DNA of 64,000 bases from DASVWZ01 sp963715675. GTDB lineage: Bacteria > Acidobacteriota > Terriglobia > Terriglobales > Acidobacteriaceae. This document shows, piece after piece, positions 50,833-59,460 of this stretch. How positions within the stretch are numbered: the stretch's first letter is position 1; each line of letters starts with the position of its first letter. The position numbers and the translations under genes were made by a program. Where the stretch lies: contig OY970265.1 in NCBI GenBank assembly GCA_963715675.1, positions 62,001 to 126,000 on the forward strand, written 5' to 3'. Under the pieces are notes generated by a model. That model saw only the letters and a program-made list of their open reading frames with translations. It was not told the origin of the DNA and did not search any database.

Positions 50833-51403
50833 TCCTTGTTGATGTAGTAGTTTCTCAGCACGTCCCAGTCCGCATTCAGGTGGCCTGGGGACAGAATATC
50901 CTACGCCCGTTTTGGGCACCAAACGCTGGGGAAGCGCTTTGGTACAAACGCTCACCGGGGCGGCTAGAAAACCGTGAGCCGGGGAATCAACGCCAAAGAG
51001 AAGGGCCGAACCCGATGAGTCCGGCCCGTTAACGCGTCGCGTAGGGGTACAGAAAACAGAGGCGTTTGAGAATCTGAACGTCGACTGTCAATCGACACCA
51101 AACCGTGACAGCCGCCGCTCCGAACGAATCGTACATTGACCCAACATCGTCTGACTGTTCAAAATTGCACACCTGCGGAAAACGGGCCCACTCCTGGCAC
51201 TTCGAGGCGAAAGGTGTTCGTGCCGGGTGCCGTCGGAATCGGGGTTCAGACGAACGCGAAAGCCTCGCGGACACCCCCTCAGTTACTCTCGTAATGGCCG
51301 CCCGCCCCGCTATTACACAACTATTACATGCTGCCCCTCTGCACCCTGCTAGCCTAACCGGAGCCTTTCAACCAAAAGCACCGCCTACGGGGAACTGTTT
51401 CTT
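50833..51403. other. Long intergenic region upstream of the desaturase
   Basis: 571 nt. No gene is supported. It contains a hairpin GGGCCG (51003-51008) / CGGCCC (51022-51027). The last ~100 nt are rich in ATTACA-like words (CTATTACACAACTATTACAT at 51309-51328) and presumably hold the desaturase promoter; I cannot fix hexamers. Confidence 0.45.
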
Positions 51404-52312
51404 ATGGAACTTGAAGCCTTAGATCGCAGCCGTTCGGCTGACGACGGAATCAACTGGATCACGGCCACCTTCATGGGGCTGTTTCACGTGGGCGCAATCG
51501 CTGCCCTCTTCTTTTTCACCTGGAAAGCATTCTTCGTAGCGATCTTCTTATGGTGGGTGTCAGGCAGCCTGGGAATTGGCATGGGCTATCACCGGTTGCT
51601 GACGCATCGCGGCTACCGGACTCCGAAATGGGTTGAGTACTTTCTTACGGTTTGCGCGGTGTTGTCACTGGAGGGCGGCCCGATTTTCTGGGTTGCGACC
51701 CATCGCATTCATCACCAGTTCTCCGACGAGAAGGGCGATCCGCATTCGCCTCGCGACGGCATGTGGTGGGCCCACATTGGCTGGATCCTGACCGGCAAGT
51801 CGATGCATCACGACACCACCACCCTGGCCCGTTACGTTCCCGACCTGGCCAAAGACAAGTTCCATGTCTGGATTACCAAGTACCACTACGTTCCGATTGT
51901 CGTGCTTGGCGTCGTGCTGTTCGCCATCGGGGGACTGCCGTTCCTGCTTTGGGGAATCTTCTTCCGGACCGTGTTCCTTCTTCATGCCACTTGGCTGGTC
52001 AACTCAGCGACGCACGTATGGGGATCGCGGCGATTTGTCACCAAGGATATGTCCACCAACAATTTTGTGGTCGCGATGCTGACCTTTGGCGAAGGATGGC
52101 ACAACAACCATCATGCGCATCCGGTGTCGGCGCGTCACGGCATCACGTGGTATGAAATCGATTTCAACTGGTACGGCATCTGGTGCCTGAAAAAGCTTGG
52201 CTTGGCGCGTCACGTATATCGGCTGAAGTTAAACGACCTGCCGGCAACTCCGCCGCTCACCAGCCAGGTGAAGGCCGTGAAAGTCGCTGCCGCCACGGCA
52301 GCCGGCGACTAG
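51404..52312 (+). CDS. Acyl-CoA/stearoyl delta-9 fatty acid desaturase
   Basis: Di-iron membrane desaturase of 302 residues that introduces a cis double bond into fatty acyl chains. The three His boxes are visible: GYHRLLTHRGY (His63, His68), THRIHHQFSD (His100, His103, His104) and GEGWHNNHHAHP near residue 235. Hydrophobic pairs at ~24-58 and ~155-200 give the four-helix topology. It is followed by a terminator and then a two-component system whose kinase has two membrane helices and almost no sensor domain. Confidence 0.93.
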   Translation: MELEALDRSRSADDGINWITATFMGLFHVGAIAALFFFTWKAFFVAIFLWWVSGSLGIGMGYHRLLTHRGYRTPKWVEYFLTVCAVLSLEGGPIFWVATHRIHHQFSDEKGDPHSPRDGMWWAHIGWILTGKSMHHDTTTLARYVPDLAKDKFHVWITKYHYVPIVVLGVVLFAIGGLPFLLWGIFFRTVFLLHATWLVNSATHVWGSRRFVTKDMSTNNFVVAMLTFGEGWHNNHHAHPVSARHGITWYEIDFNWYGIWCLKKLGLARHVYRLKLNDLPATPPLTSQVKAVKVAAATAAGD

Positions 52313-52345
52313 GCGGCCGCGAAAAACTCGAATCTGAATGGAAAC

Positions 52346-52372
52346 CCCGCTGGCTGCGGGTTTTCCTTTTTC
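52346..52372 (+). terminator. Intrinsic terminator after the desaturase gene
   Basis: CCCGC-TGGCT-GCGGG (52346-52360) followed by TTTTCCTTTTT; 33 nt past the stop. The following -10 for the kinase starts 6 nt later. Confidence 0.75.
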
Positions 52373-52377
52373 AGGGG

Positions 52378-52383
52378 TAGAAT
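52378..52383 (+). promoter_or_regulatory. -10 box of the histidine kinase gene
   Basis: TAGAAT, then 6 nt to ATG 52390; no Shine-Dalgarno. Leaderless geometry. Confidence 0.5.
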
Positions 52384-52389
52384 CGTGCT

Positions 52390-53292
52390 ATGCGGATTGC
52401 CAGCCGGCGCGGCACCCTTATTTTCTTTCTCGTGTTCGGCGTGAGCCTGGCGGCCGTCGCCACGGCCGTGGGCTTTGGCTGGATCATTTTCAACTGGCGC
52501 GAAGGGGTCAAGCTTTTTCTCGGCATTATTTTCTTCGGCGCGATTACCACTGGCCTGGTGTTGAACACGATTTTCCTGGTGCGCGAAATCCGCCGCAACG
52601 AGCAGCATGACAGCTTCATCAACGCGGTTACTCATGAGTTGAAAACTCCGATTGCCTCCATCCGCCTTTATCTCCAAACTCTGGAGCGGCACGACGTCAA
52701 CCCGGCGCAGCGCGGGGAATTCTACCAGCTCATGCTGGACGACACGGACCGCCTTCTGGGTACCGTGGAGCAGGTGCTCAAGGCCGGTGCGGTTACCCAC
52801 AAGCGCGGACGGCAGAGGGTTCCTCTCGATTTCGGAAACCTCGTCCAGGAGTGCGTTGAGGTGGCCCGCAGCGGCCGTCATCTGCCGCCGGAGGCGCTTC
52901 ATTTCAAGTCGACTCTGAACGGAACCGGCGCGCAGGTCAGCGGCGATCCCGAGGAGTTGCGCACCGCCGTTTCCAACGTGCTCGATAACGCCATCAAGTA
53001 TTCGGGAGACAAGATCGACGTCTCGGTACGCGTCGATGCGCCGGACGAGAAGCACATACGGTTGAGCGTGCAGGACCAGGGTTTCGGCATTCCGCCCGAG
53101 GAACTGAAGCGCGTGTTCCGTCGCTTCTATCGCGTGTCCACCCGCGCGCTTTCTCAGGTAAAGGGCACTGGGCTGGGATTGTTCATCGTGAAGGCCATCG
53201 CCAAGAAGCACGGTGGGCGCGCCTTTGCTCTCAGCGATGGCGAAGGCCACGGAACCACGGTGGTCGTCGAATTGCCGCGGAGCGTCCCATGA
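52390..53292 (+). CDS. Two-component sensor histidine kinase
   Basis: 300 residues. Two membrane helices (about 8-34 and 41-64) are joined by only a few residues, so there is no periplasmic sensor domain: an intramembrane-sensing type. HisKA follows with the phospho-acceptor His82 in NAVTHELKTPIAS; then the ATPase has DNAIKYS (N box), VQDQGFGIPPEE (G1), RFYRV (F) and GTGLGLFIVKAIAKKHGG (G2). Its stop overlaps the ATG of the response regulator (ATGA). Confidence 0.93.
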   Translation: MRIASRRGTLIFFLVFGVSLAAVATAVGFGWIIFNWREGVKLFLGIIFFGAITTGLVLNTIFLVREIRRNEQHDSFINAVTHELKTPIASIRLYLQTLERHDVNPAQRGEFYQLMLDDTDRLLGTVEQVLKAGAVTHKRGRQRVPLDFGNLVQECVEVARSGRHLPPEALHFKSTLNGTGAQVSGDPEELRTAVSNVLDNAIKYSGDKIDVSVRVDAPDEKHIRLSVQDQGFGIPPEELKRVFRRFYRVSTRALSQVKGTGLGLFIVKAIAKKHGGRAFALSDGEGHGTTVVVELPRSVP

Positions 53293-54068
53293 GCCGCGTA
53301 CTCATCGTCGAAGACGAACTCCACCTGGCCAAGGGTCTGCGCTACAACCTTGAGGCCGAGGGGCACGCCGTGTCCGTGGTTGGCGATGGCGAAAGCGCGC
53401 TGGCCTTGCTCCTGGGTACCAACCCGAAAAATAAAACCAGGAGCCGCAACGGCAAACAGGAGTTCGACGCGGTGGTATTGGACGTTATGCTTCCTGGCAA
53501 GGACGGATTTGAGGTGGCCAGCGAGCTCCGCGCCGCCAAGAATTTTGTTCCCGTGTTGATGCTTACCGCGCGCAGCCGTCCCGAAGATGTGCTCAAGGGA
53601 TTCGCTTCCGGAGCCGACGATTACCTTCCCAAGCCGTTCGAACTCCCCATCCTGCTGGCCCGGCTGCAGGGCCTGCTGCGCCGGCGCGAATGGGCCCAAA
53701 TGGGGCAGGCCGCGCCTGCGGCGGGGGACTCCACAGCGCCGGCCACGCCGGAATCCGGCGTCTATTCGTTCGATGGTAGAACTGTCGACTTCGCCAAACT
53801 GGAGTTGCGATTCAAGCAGAACGTCATCCAGCTGACGCTGATGGAAGCCGAGTTGTTTCGCTATCTGATTCGCAACAGCGGCCGCGTGGTTTCCCGCAAG
53901 CAGATTCTGGAAGAAGTCTGGGGCCTGCGGGAAGACACCGACACCCGCGCCATCGACAATTTCATCGTGCGCCTGCGCCGCTACATCGAGGACGACCCGT
54001 CGCAACCGAGATATCTGCTCACCGTCAGGGGAGTGGGATACCGCTTCATCCCACAGCCTGAGGCTTGA
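53289..54068 (+). CDS. OmpR/PhoB-family response regulator
   Basis: 259 residues. The receiver domain has the acidic pair in IVEDE, phospho-acceptor Asp65 in VVLDVMLPGKDG and Lys115 in YLPKPFE. A basic insert (NPKNKTRSRNGKQ, about 45-57) lengthens the loop before the phospho-Asp strand. After an Ala/Pro-rich linker comes the winged-helix DNA-binding domain (FRYLIRNSGRVVSRKQILEE; VGYRFIP at the end). Translationally coupled to the kinase. Confidence 0.95.
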   Translation: MSRVLIVEDELHLAKGLRYNLEAEGHAVSVVGDGESALALLLGTNPKNKTRSRNGKQEFDAVVLDVMLPGKDGFEVASELRAAKNFVPVLMLTARSRPEDVLKGFASGADDYLPKPFELPILLARLQGLLRRREWAQMGQAAPAAGDSTAPATPESGVYSFDGRTVDFAKLELRFKQNVIQLTLMEAELFRYLIRNSGRVVSRKQILEEVWGLREDTDTRAIDNFIVRLRRYIEDDPSQPRYLLTVRGVGYRFIPQPEA

Positions 54069-54204
54069 GACGCGGCTGTCCATTTCCCGCGTTCGGCGCG
54101 GGAAGTGAGGGCGGCGCCGGACGCCCCCCCATTGACAAGGCCATTTCCTGCTGTCAGACTTTCCCGCTGGCATAATGCAGTTTTTTTGATATTGAGAGGG
54201 ATTT

Positions 54205-55791
54205 ATGAAAAGAGCTTTTGCGGCGGGTTTCCCGCTGCTCGGTGTATGTCTGGTGTTGTGGATTATTCCGGCGCCCGCCGCCACAACCAGAAAGGGATCA
54301 TTCGTCATCAAGGAAGTCAAACACATGGAGTCGCGGCCACTGCGCGACGTGGCGACCATCATCCCGCGAACCGATCACTTTGTTGAGCGCAAAGAACATG
54401 TCTTTCCCAGGATTCCGTCCCGTGTCATTGCCGGACCCGATCCCGTACTGCAGAACGACGACGAAATCAGCAACGATCTTGCCGTGACCGTGGGCCTCAA
54501 CTTCGATGGCATGAACGGATCCGAGGCGGGCGGCGTGATTCCTCCCGATACCAACGGTGCAGCCGGAGATAAGCAGTTCGTCCTGATCACCAACCTGGCC
54601 TATTCGGTTTACGACAAGGCCACCGGCAAGCAGACGCTCGGGCCCACGAAAATCCACAACATCTGGGGCACAGTCTTCGGAGGACAATGTGGCACCGAAG
54701 ATGGCGGCGATCCAGTCGTCCTGTATGACAGAATCGCCAACCGCTGGTTTGTTTCGCAAGTGGAGTATTTCAGCAGCTTCCAGCTTTGCATGGCCGTATC
54801 CCAGACCGACGATGCCACGGGCAAGTACAATCTGTATGCCTTCACCATCAACGGGGGGCTGCCCGACTATCCGAAGTATGGAGTCTGGCCGGATGCCTAC
54901 TATCTCTCCTTCAACTTTTACGGTCCCGGCTGGGCGCTGCCCTGCGCGGTCGACCGCACCGCGATGCTCGCCAACCAGGCGGCGACCATGGTCTGCATCC
55001 AGGCCGGTTGGAATTTCGGCTTAATGCCCTCCGACTTCGACGGGAGCACCCTTCCTCCCAGTGGCGCTCCCAACCATTATGTTGAGCTCGGACTTTCCAA
55101 TGTCACACTCCAGGAATACGACTTCCATGTAGACTTTCCGCACCCCGAGAAATCTACCTTCAAGGGGCCGAACAACCTCACGATCCCGGCGTACAAGGCA
55201 CTGTGCGCTGGCGGCAAGGGTGCCTGCATTCCGCAGCCCGCGGGAACGCTGCTCGATGCGATGGGCGCCCAGATGATGTTCCGCAACGCCTATCGCAACT
55301 TTGGGGACCACGAAGCGCTGGTGTTCTCGCACACCGTGGCTGCCGGCGGCGCGTCAAAGGCGGTCTCTGCGGAACGCTGGTATGAACTGAGGTCCACGCC
55401 TCCGGGAAGTTCGTTCACCCTCTACCAGGCCGGGACCTACCAGAACAAAATCAACAACTATTGGATGGGCAGCATCGCCATGGACCAGGCCGGCGACATT
55501 GCTTTGGGCTTCAGTGCCGACAACAGCAAGAAGCTCGATCCCAGTATTTACTTCACCGGGCGCGTACCCGGCGATCCTCTGAACAAGATGGAAGGCGCAA
55601 TGCTGGCGGTGAAGGGCAGCGCCGTACAATGCTGCAGCAACCGCTGGGGCGACTACAGCAGTATGAGCGTCGATCCGGTGGACGATTGCACTTTCTGGTA
55701 CACCCAGGAGTACGACAACATCAACAACGGTAAGGCCAGCGACAACTGGCAATCGCACGTCGTCTCTTTCAAGTTCAATAGCTGCCAGTAA
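54205..55791 (+). CDS. Large secreted protein of unknown function
   Basis: 528 residues, not recognised. Signal peptide (GFPLLGVCLVLWIIPAPAAT), then a repetitive beta-rich body with GLNFDGMNGSEAGGVIPPDT near residue 100, aromatic- and Gly-rich strands, paired Cys residues (e.g. QCCSNRWGDYSSM) and DCTFWYTQEYDN near the C-terminus. The GVIPPDTNGAAGDKQFV motif resembles acidobacterial secreted propeller-like proteins. ATG 54205 follows GAGAGGG. Periplasmic or surface location inferred; no catalytic motif identified. Confidence 0.75.
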   Translation: MKRAFAAGFPLLGVCLVLWIIPAPAATTRKGSFVIKEVKHMESRPLRDVATIIPRTDHFVERKEHVFPRIPSRVIAGPDPVLQNDDEISNDLAVTVGLNFDGMNGSEAGGVIPPDTNGAAGDKQFVLITNLAYSVYDKATGKQTLGPTKIHNIWGTVFGGQCGTEDGGDPVVLYDRIANRWFVSQVEYFSSFQLCMAVSQTDDATGKYNLYAFTINGGLPDYPKYGVWPDAYYLSFNFYGPGWALPCAVDRTAMLANQAATMVCIQAGWNFGLMPSDFDGSTLPPSGAPNHYVELGLSNVTLQEYDFHVDFPHPEKSTFKGPNNLTIPAYKALCAGGKGACIPQPAGTLLDAMGAQMMFRNAYRNFGDHEALVFSHTVAAGGASKAVSAERWYELRSTPPGSSFTLYQAGTYQNKINNYWMGSIAMDQAGDIALGFSADNSKKLDPSIYFTGRVPGDPLNKMEGAMLAVKGSAVQCCSNRWGDYSSMSVDPVDDCTFWYTQEYDNINNGKASDNWQSHVVSFKFNSCQ

Positions 55792-55891
55792 GGGATGAGA
55801 GAAGCCCGGCTCGTGGCGTTGGTGCGATGGCCCGAGAAGGTCAGGATCAGGACGCCCCCGTGCTGCCCGCTGGGTAGTTAGATCTAGCGGT

Positions 55892-56593
55892 CTACTGCCG
55901 GGAAGCCGATGCACTCGCCGCCAAGTCACGCAGCACTCCCAGAAAGCCTGCGGCGGCGGCTTCGTTCGAAAGGTCGTCCAAATCAATGGTGGCGGCAAGG
56001 TGCGGCGATTCCGGGCGGAGTCGCACACTGAGCAGGCTGTGTCCGCGGGAAGTCATGAGAGTGTTCACAATCGGCGGCAACTCCTCCCGCCAGTCGGTGC
56101 GGGTGGTGAGCACAACCGGCCCCGGCCGGCTGATGGTCCAGTTTCCCGGCTTCGACTTGAGCTTCTTATTGCTTTGCGTCAGCCAGCGATGGCGCAGCAC
56201 TTCGAGCCGTACCACCGGAGCGTAATCGAGGTCAGCTTCGAACGTGATGGTTTCTTTTTGCTTGTGCCAGCGGCTGAGCAGCCATTGCACCGGCAGAGGC
56301 CGGGGCAGCAGGCGGATGGTCACCCGGGCATTCGCCACCCAGTGCGCCGCGAAGCGCAGGCGTGCCTCCAGACGAGACGCCCCAACCCAGCGGGCCTCGG
56401 CAATCTGGCCATACCGCGCACACGCGGATTCCACCCAGTGCAGTGCGCGGATTCCCCGGCGACGATTGTATCGGGCGAGGCAGAAATACCAGAGTCCGAC
56501 CAGGGCGACGGCCGCTACCACGTCAATGACAAAAACCAGCCCCACAATTTCTCTCTGATGCCGATGGTACGTCCGGGGGTGCACGTCATGCAA
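55892..56593 (-). CDS. Membrane-anchored protein of unknown function
   Basis: 233 residues with one N-terminal membrane helix (IVGLVFVIDVVAAVALVGLWYF) followed by a basic, Arg/Trp-rich cytosolic or periplasmic domain (RLLPRPLPVQWLLSRW; RWLTQSNKKLKSKPGNW). No family recognised. It lies convergent to the large secreted protein and divergent from rimI. Confidence 0.65.
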   Translation of the reverse strand: MHDVHPRTYHRHQREIVGLVFVIDVVAAVALVGLWYFCLARYNRRRGIRALHWVESACARYGQIAEARWVGASRLEARLRFAAHWVANARVTIRLLPRPLPVQWLLSRWHKQKETITFEADLDYAPVVRLEVLRHRWLTQSNKKLKSKPGNWTISRPGPVVLTTRTDWREELPPIVNTLMTSRGHSLLSVRLRPESPHLAATIDLDDLSNEAAAAGFLGVLRDLAASASASRQ

Positions 56594-56651
56594 CAGGTTC
56601 GTGCAGAGTTTTTCCCGATTTTCTAAGTCTCTGATTCACCTGGCGAAAGCC

Positions 56652-56679
56652 TTGGGGAATTCCGTCCTCCGGCTACAAT
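56652..56679 (+). promoter_or_regulatory. Putative promoter of the rimI-like gene (leaderless)
   Basis: TTGGGG (56652-56657), 16-nt spacer, TACAAT (56674-56679), then 6 nt to GTG 56686. Confidence 0.5.
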
Positions 56680-56685
56680 GGCAGA

Positions 56686-57204
56686 GTGGAATTCACCTTG
56701 CGCGAGGCCCAGCCCGAGGATTTCGAGACCCTGTGGCGGATCGACCAGAACTGTTTCCCGCCGGGGATTGCATATTCGCGGTTTGAGCTGGCCGCCTACG
56801 TTCGCAGGCGCAAAGCTTTCACCTTGGTTGCTGAAACAGGCTCCGCGGAAACTGACGGCAAAACTGGGTCCGACTCCGCGACGGTAGTGGCCGGCTTTAT
56901 CGTCGCCGAGTCAAATCGTCGTGAAGAGGGACATATCATCACCATTGACGTTCTGCCGGTATACCGCCGGTCCGGCCTGGGGTCGAAGTTGCTGTCGGCC
57001 GCCGAACAACGATTGCGAGCCATCGCCTGCCAGAAGGTGCTGCTGGAAACAGCGGTCGACAATTCCCCGGCGATCGCTTTCTACAAGCGACATGACTACC
57101 ACGTTGTGAGAACCATACCTCGTTATTACCCGGACAATGTCAACGCACTGGTGCTGCAGAAAGACCTGTCTCCAGCGGCGGAACGGAACCGGGTGGCCGA
57201 ATGA
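56686..57204 (+). CDS. GNAT acetyltransferase, RimI-like
   Basis: 172 residues. The N-terminal FTLREAQPEDFETLWRIDQN and the acetyl-CoA loop VLPVYRRSGLGSKLLSAAEQ (R/Q-x-x-G-x-G/A) are typical of RimI-type N-terminal protein acetyltransferases; LLETAVDNSPAIAFYKRHDY is the conserved strand-helix after it. An insert around residues 50-66 (AETDGKTGSDSAT) lengthens the region before the CoA loop. Substrate (ribosomal protein S18 or other) not determined. Confidence 0.82.
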   Translation: MEFTLREAQPEDFETLWRIDQNCFPPGIAYSRFELAAYVRRRKAFTLVAETGSAETDGKTGSDSATVVAGFIVAESNRREEGHIITIDVLPVYRRSGLGSKLLSAAEQRLRAIACQKVLLETAVDNSPAIAFYKRHDYHVVRTIPRYYPDNVNALVLQKDLSPAAERNRVAE

Positions 57205-57782
57205 GAGTCACAATCCAGGACGAACTTGGGGGCCTTCAGCCATGATGCGGCCAACCGCACACACCTCCGGCGGAACGCGCACAAGGCACCACCTCGCACC
57301 TGGCCAGCATGTGAGTTCGCGAATGTGCTGGGGGTCGACCGGGCTGCGTGACCCGGCCAGTCCCGCATTCAGTCGGACAGTATATCCATTAAAATCATAC
57401 GGTTAGCGATGGATCGCCTGGTGCCATGTGCTGCTGCACATCGACCGTCAGCCCTAAGATGCGATCCGGGTTTGGTACGGGGACGGGTATATCCCAGGTA
57501 CAATTCTGCAAGAAATGCTTGACGTTTCGTTCTATTTCACGTAGGGTGAGTCGTTCCGAAAGCTTTACAGCGGTTTTTTACCGGAACAATTCCGCCGATA
57601 ACCCGGCCTAAATCCAAGAACGAGAGAAACTTTCGGGTTCTGCGGAGCATCTATAAGGGTAACCAGAGCTTTTCCCGCATAAACCATCTGAATTTAGTGA
57701 CTTACGGGTTATGGCTGCGGTGTGGGCCAGCACAGATGGAATTTATGGGCGGGTTTAGCTTAAGTCAGGAGAGACTAAACAA
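57205..57782. other. Leader region of the rpoZ-like/rho unit
   Basis: 578 nt without a supported gene. Two promoter-like elements point to the downstream genes: TTGACG (57519-57524)-N17-TAGGGT (57542-57547), and the extracytoplasmic-type element at 57626-57655. The sequence past 57660 is AT-richer than its neighbours. Confidence 0.5.
57626..57655 (+). promoter_or_regulatory. Possible ECF-sigma-type promoter
   Basis: GAAACTTT, 16-nt spacer, TCTATA. This resembles the GGAACTTT-N16-TCTAA pattern of group 4 sigma factors. It lies ~127 nt upstream of the rpoZ-like ATG. Confidence 0.4.
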
Positions 57783-57998
57783 ATGCGCTCTGATCGTGTT
57801 TTTGAGGCTTTACATACGTTACGGAACCGATATATGCTTTGCCAGCTTGCGTCCAAGGCTACGCGTAAGTTTCACAAGCCCAACACCCGCATCCAGGAAA
57901 CCATGAACGAAGTGTTGGACCGGATCGCAAGCTCGGAACGGCAGTCGGTATTGTCGGAACCGGAAAATTTTGCCGAGGCACAGCGGCGGGCTGCCTAG
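57783..57998 (+). CDS. RNA polymerase omega-like small protein
   Basis: 71 residues: R-V-F-E-A-L-H-T-L-R-N-R-Y-M-L-C-Q-L-A-S-K then ATRKFHKPNTRIQETMNEVL. The N-x-Y-x-L-x-x-L-A-S-K-x-x-R pattern is that of the omega subunit (RpoZ), which supports assembly of the beta' subunit. The acidobacterial form as I remember it is short and ends near R-I-Q-x-T-x-N-x-V; this one carries an extra ~17-residue tail. GGAGAGACTAAACAA precedes the ATG. It lies 86 nt upstream of rho. Confidence 0.65.
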   Translation: MRSDRVFEALHTLRNRYMLCQLASKATRKFHKPNTRIQETMNEVLDRIASSERQSVLSEPENFAEAQRRAA

Positions 57999-58083
57999 AC
58001 AGCCCCGCCTCCTGCCTCAGCGTGGTCAAATCTTTCCTGAGTGACCCTCCTTTGAAAATCTCCCTTCGCGGGTGAAATGAACC

Positions 58084-59334
58084 ATGACCATCGCAGAACT
58101 GAAAGAAAAGAACATTACGGAGCTGACCAAGATCGCCCGATCTCTGGATCTGCCCGGAGCCAGCGGTTTGCGCAAGCAGGACCTGATCTTCAAGATCCTG
58201 CAGGCGCAGAGCGAAAAAGAAGGCCACATCTTCGCCGAAGGCGTGCTCGAAATCCTGCCCGACGGCTACGGCTTTCTCCGCTCCCCTGACTACAACTACC
58301 TGCCCGGCCCGGACGATATTTACGTTTCGCCCTCGCAGATCCGCAAGTTCGACCTCAAGACCGGCGACACCATCAGCGGCCAGGTTCGTCCGCCGCATGA
58401 GGGCGAGAAGTATTTCGCCCTGGTCAAGATTGAAGCCGTCAACTTCGAATCTCCCGACGAGGCCCGCAACAAGATTCTGTTTGATAACCTGACGCCGCTG
58501 TATCCGCAGGAGCGCCTCAAGCTGGAAACGGTTCGGGAGAACGTCAGCGCCCGCGTAATGGACCTGCTGACGCCGCTCGGCAAAGGTCAGCGCGCCTTGA
58601 TCGTTTCCCCGCCGCGCGCCGGCAAGACCATGCTGCTGCAAAACGTAGCCAACTCCATTACCACGAACCATCCGGAAGTGGTGCTGATGGTGCTGCTCAT
58701 CGACGAGCGCCCGGAAGAAGTCACCGACATGCAGCGCTCGGTGAAGGGCGAAGTCATTTCCTCGACCTTCGATGAAGCCGCCGCGCGTCACGTGCAAGTG
58801 GCCGAGATGGTGATTGAAAAAGCCAAACGACTGGTCGAGCACAAGCGCGATGTGGTTATTCTGCTCGACTCGATTACGCGTCTGGCGCGAGCCTACAACA
58901 CCATCGTTCCGCCCAGCGGCAAGGTGCTCTCGGGCGGCGTGGATTCGAACGCGTTGCAACGCCCCAAGCGCTTCTTCGGGTCGGCGCGAAATATCGAAGA
59001 AGGCGGTTCGCTCACCATTATCGCGACCGCGCTGATTGACACCGGGTCCCGCATGGACGATGTGATCTTTGAAGAATTCAAAGGCACCGGCAACTCGGAA
59101 ATCATCCTGGAGCGCAAACTGGTCGACAAGCGGGTGTTCCCGGCCATCGACATTCAGCGCTCCGGCACGCGAAAAGAAGAACTGCTCATTCCTCGGGAGG
59201 ACCTGCAGCGCATCTGGGTGCTGCGCAAGGTGCTGAATCCGCTGTCCCCGGTGGAAGCTATGGAGTTGCTCATCGACAAGCTGAGCAAAACCAAAGTCAA
59301 CGGCGACTTCCTGTCGAATATGAGTTCGCTCTAA
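58084..59334 (+). CDS. rho: Transcription termination factor Rho
   Basis: Hexameric RNA helicase/ATPase that ends transcription. 416 residues. Rho_N (TIAELKEKNITELTKIARSL), cold-shock-like RNA-binding domain (GVLEILPDGYGFLRSPDYNY), Walker A SPPRAGKTMLLQN, Walker B LMVLLIDERPEEVTDMQRSV and the Q-loop/R-loop region LSGGVDSNALQRPKRFFGSA are present. No large N-terminal insertion, unlike high-GC actinobacterial Rho. Confidence 0.98.
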   Translation: MTIAELKEKNITELTKIARSLDLPGASGLRKQDLIFKILQAQSEKEGHIFAEGVLEILPDGYGFLRSPDYNYLPGPDDIYVSPSQIRKFDLKTGDTISGQVRPPHEGEKYFALVKIEAVNFESPDEARNKILFDNLTPLYPQERLKLETVRENVSARVMDLLTPLGKGQRALIVSPPRAGKTMLLQNVANSITTNHPEVVLMVLLIDERPEEVTDMQRSVKGEVISSTFDEAAARHVQVAEMVIEKAKRLVEHKRDVVILLDSITRLARAYNTIVPPSGKVLSGGVDSNALQRPKRFFGSARNIEEGGSLTIIATALIDTGSRMDDVIFEEFKGTGNSEIILERKLVDKRVFPAIDIQRSGTRKEELLIPREDLQRIWVLRKVLNPLSPVEAMELLIDKLSKTKVNGDFLSNMSSL

Positions 59335-59351
59335 GGCCCTGCTTTGTGTGG

Positions 59352-59371
59352 GGCGGGCGCCCTCGCCCGCC
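59352..59371 (+). repeat. Hairpin after rho
   Basis: GGCGGGCG-CCCT-CGCCCGCC, a perfect 8-bp stem 18 nt past the rho stop. Only weak pyrimidine sequence follows (CTTCCTCTTT). It could stop read-through or be a copy of the short palindrome also seen at 2680-2696. Confidence 0.55.
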
Positions 59372-59460
59372 TGGGCCAATCTTCCTCTTTGGGCCGACTG
59401 CACGCTCGTCAGGGATGGACTAACTTAAGGTGTGGCAGGCACGTCCGATTTGGGGTGAAA

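Noticed and set aside
57205..57782. tRNA or small RNA in the long leader before rpoZ-like/rho
   Set aside because: No cloverleaf or T-loop-like sequence found by eye.
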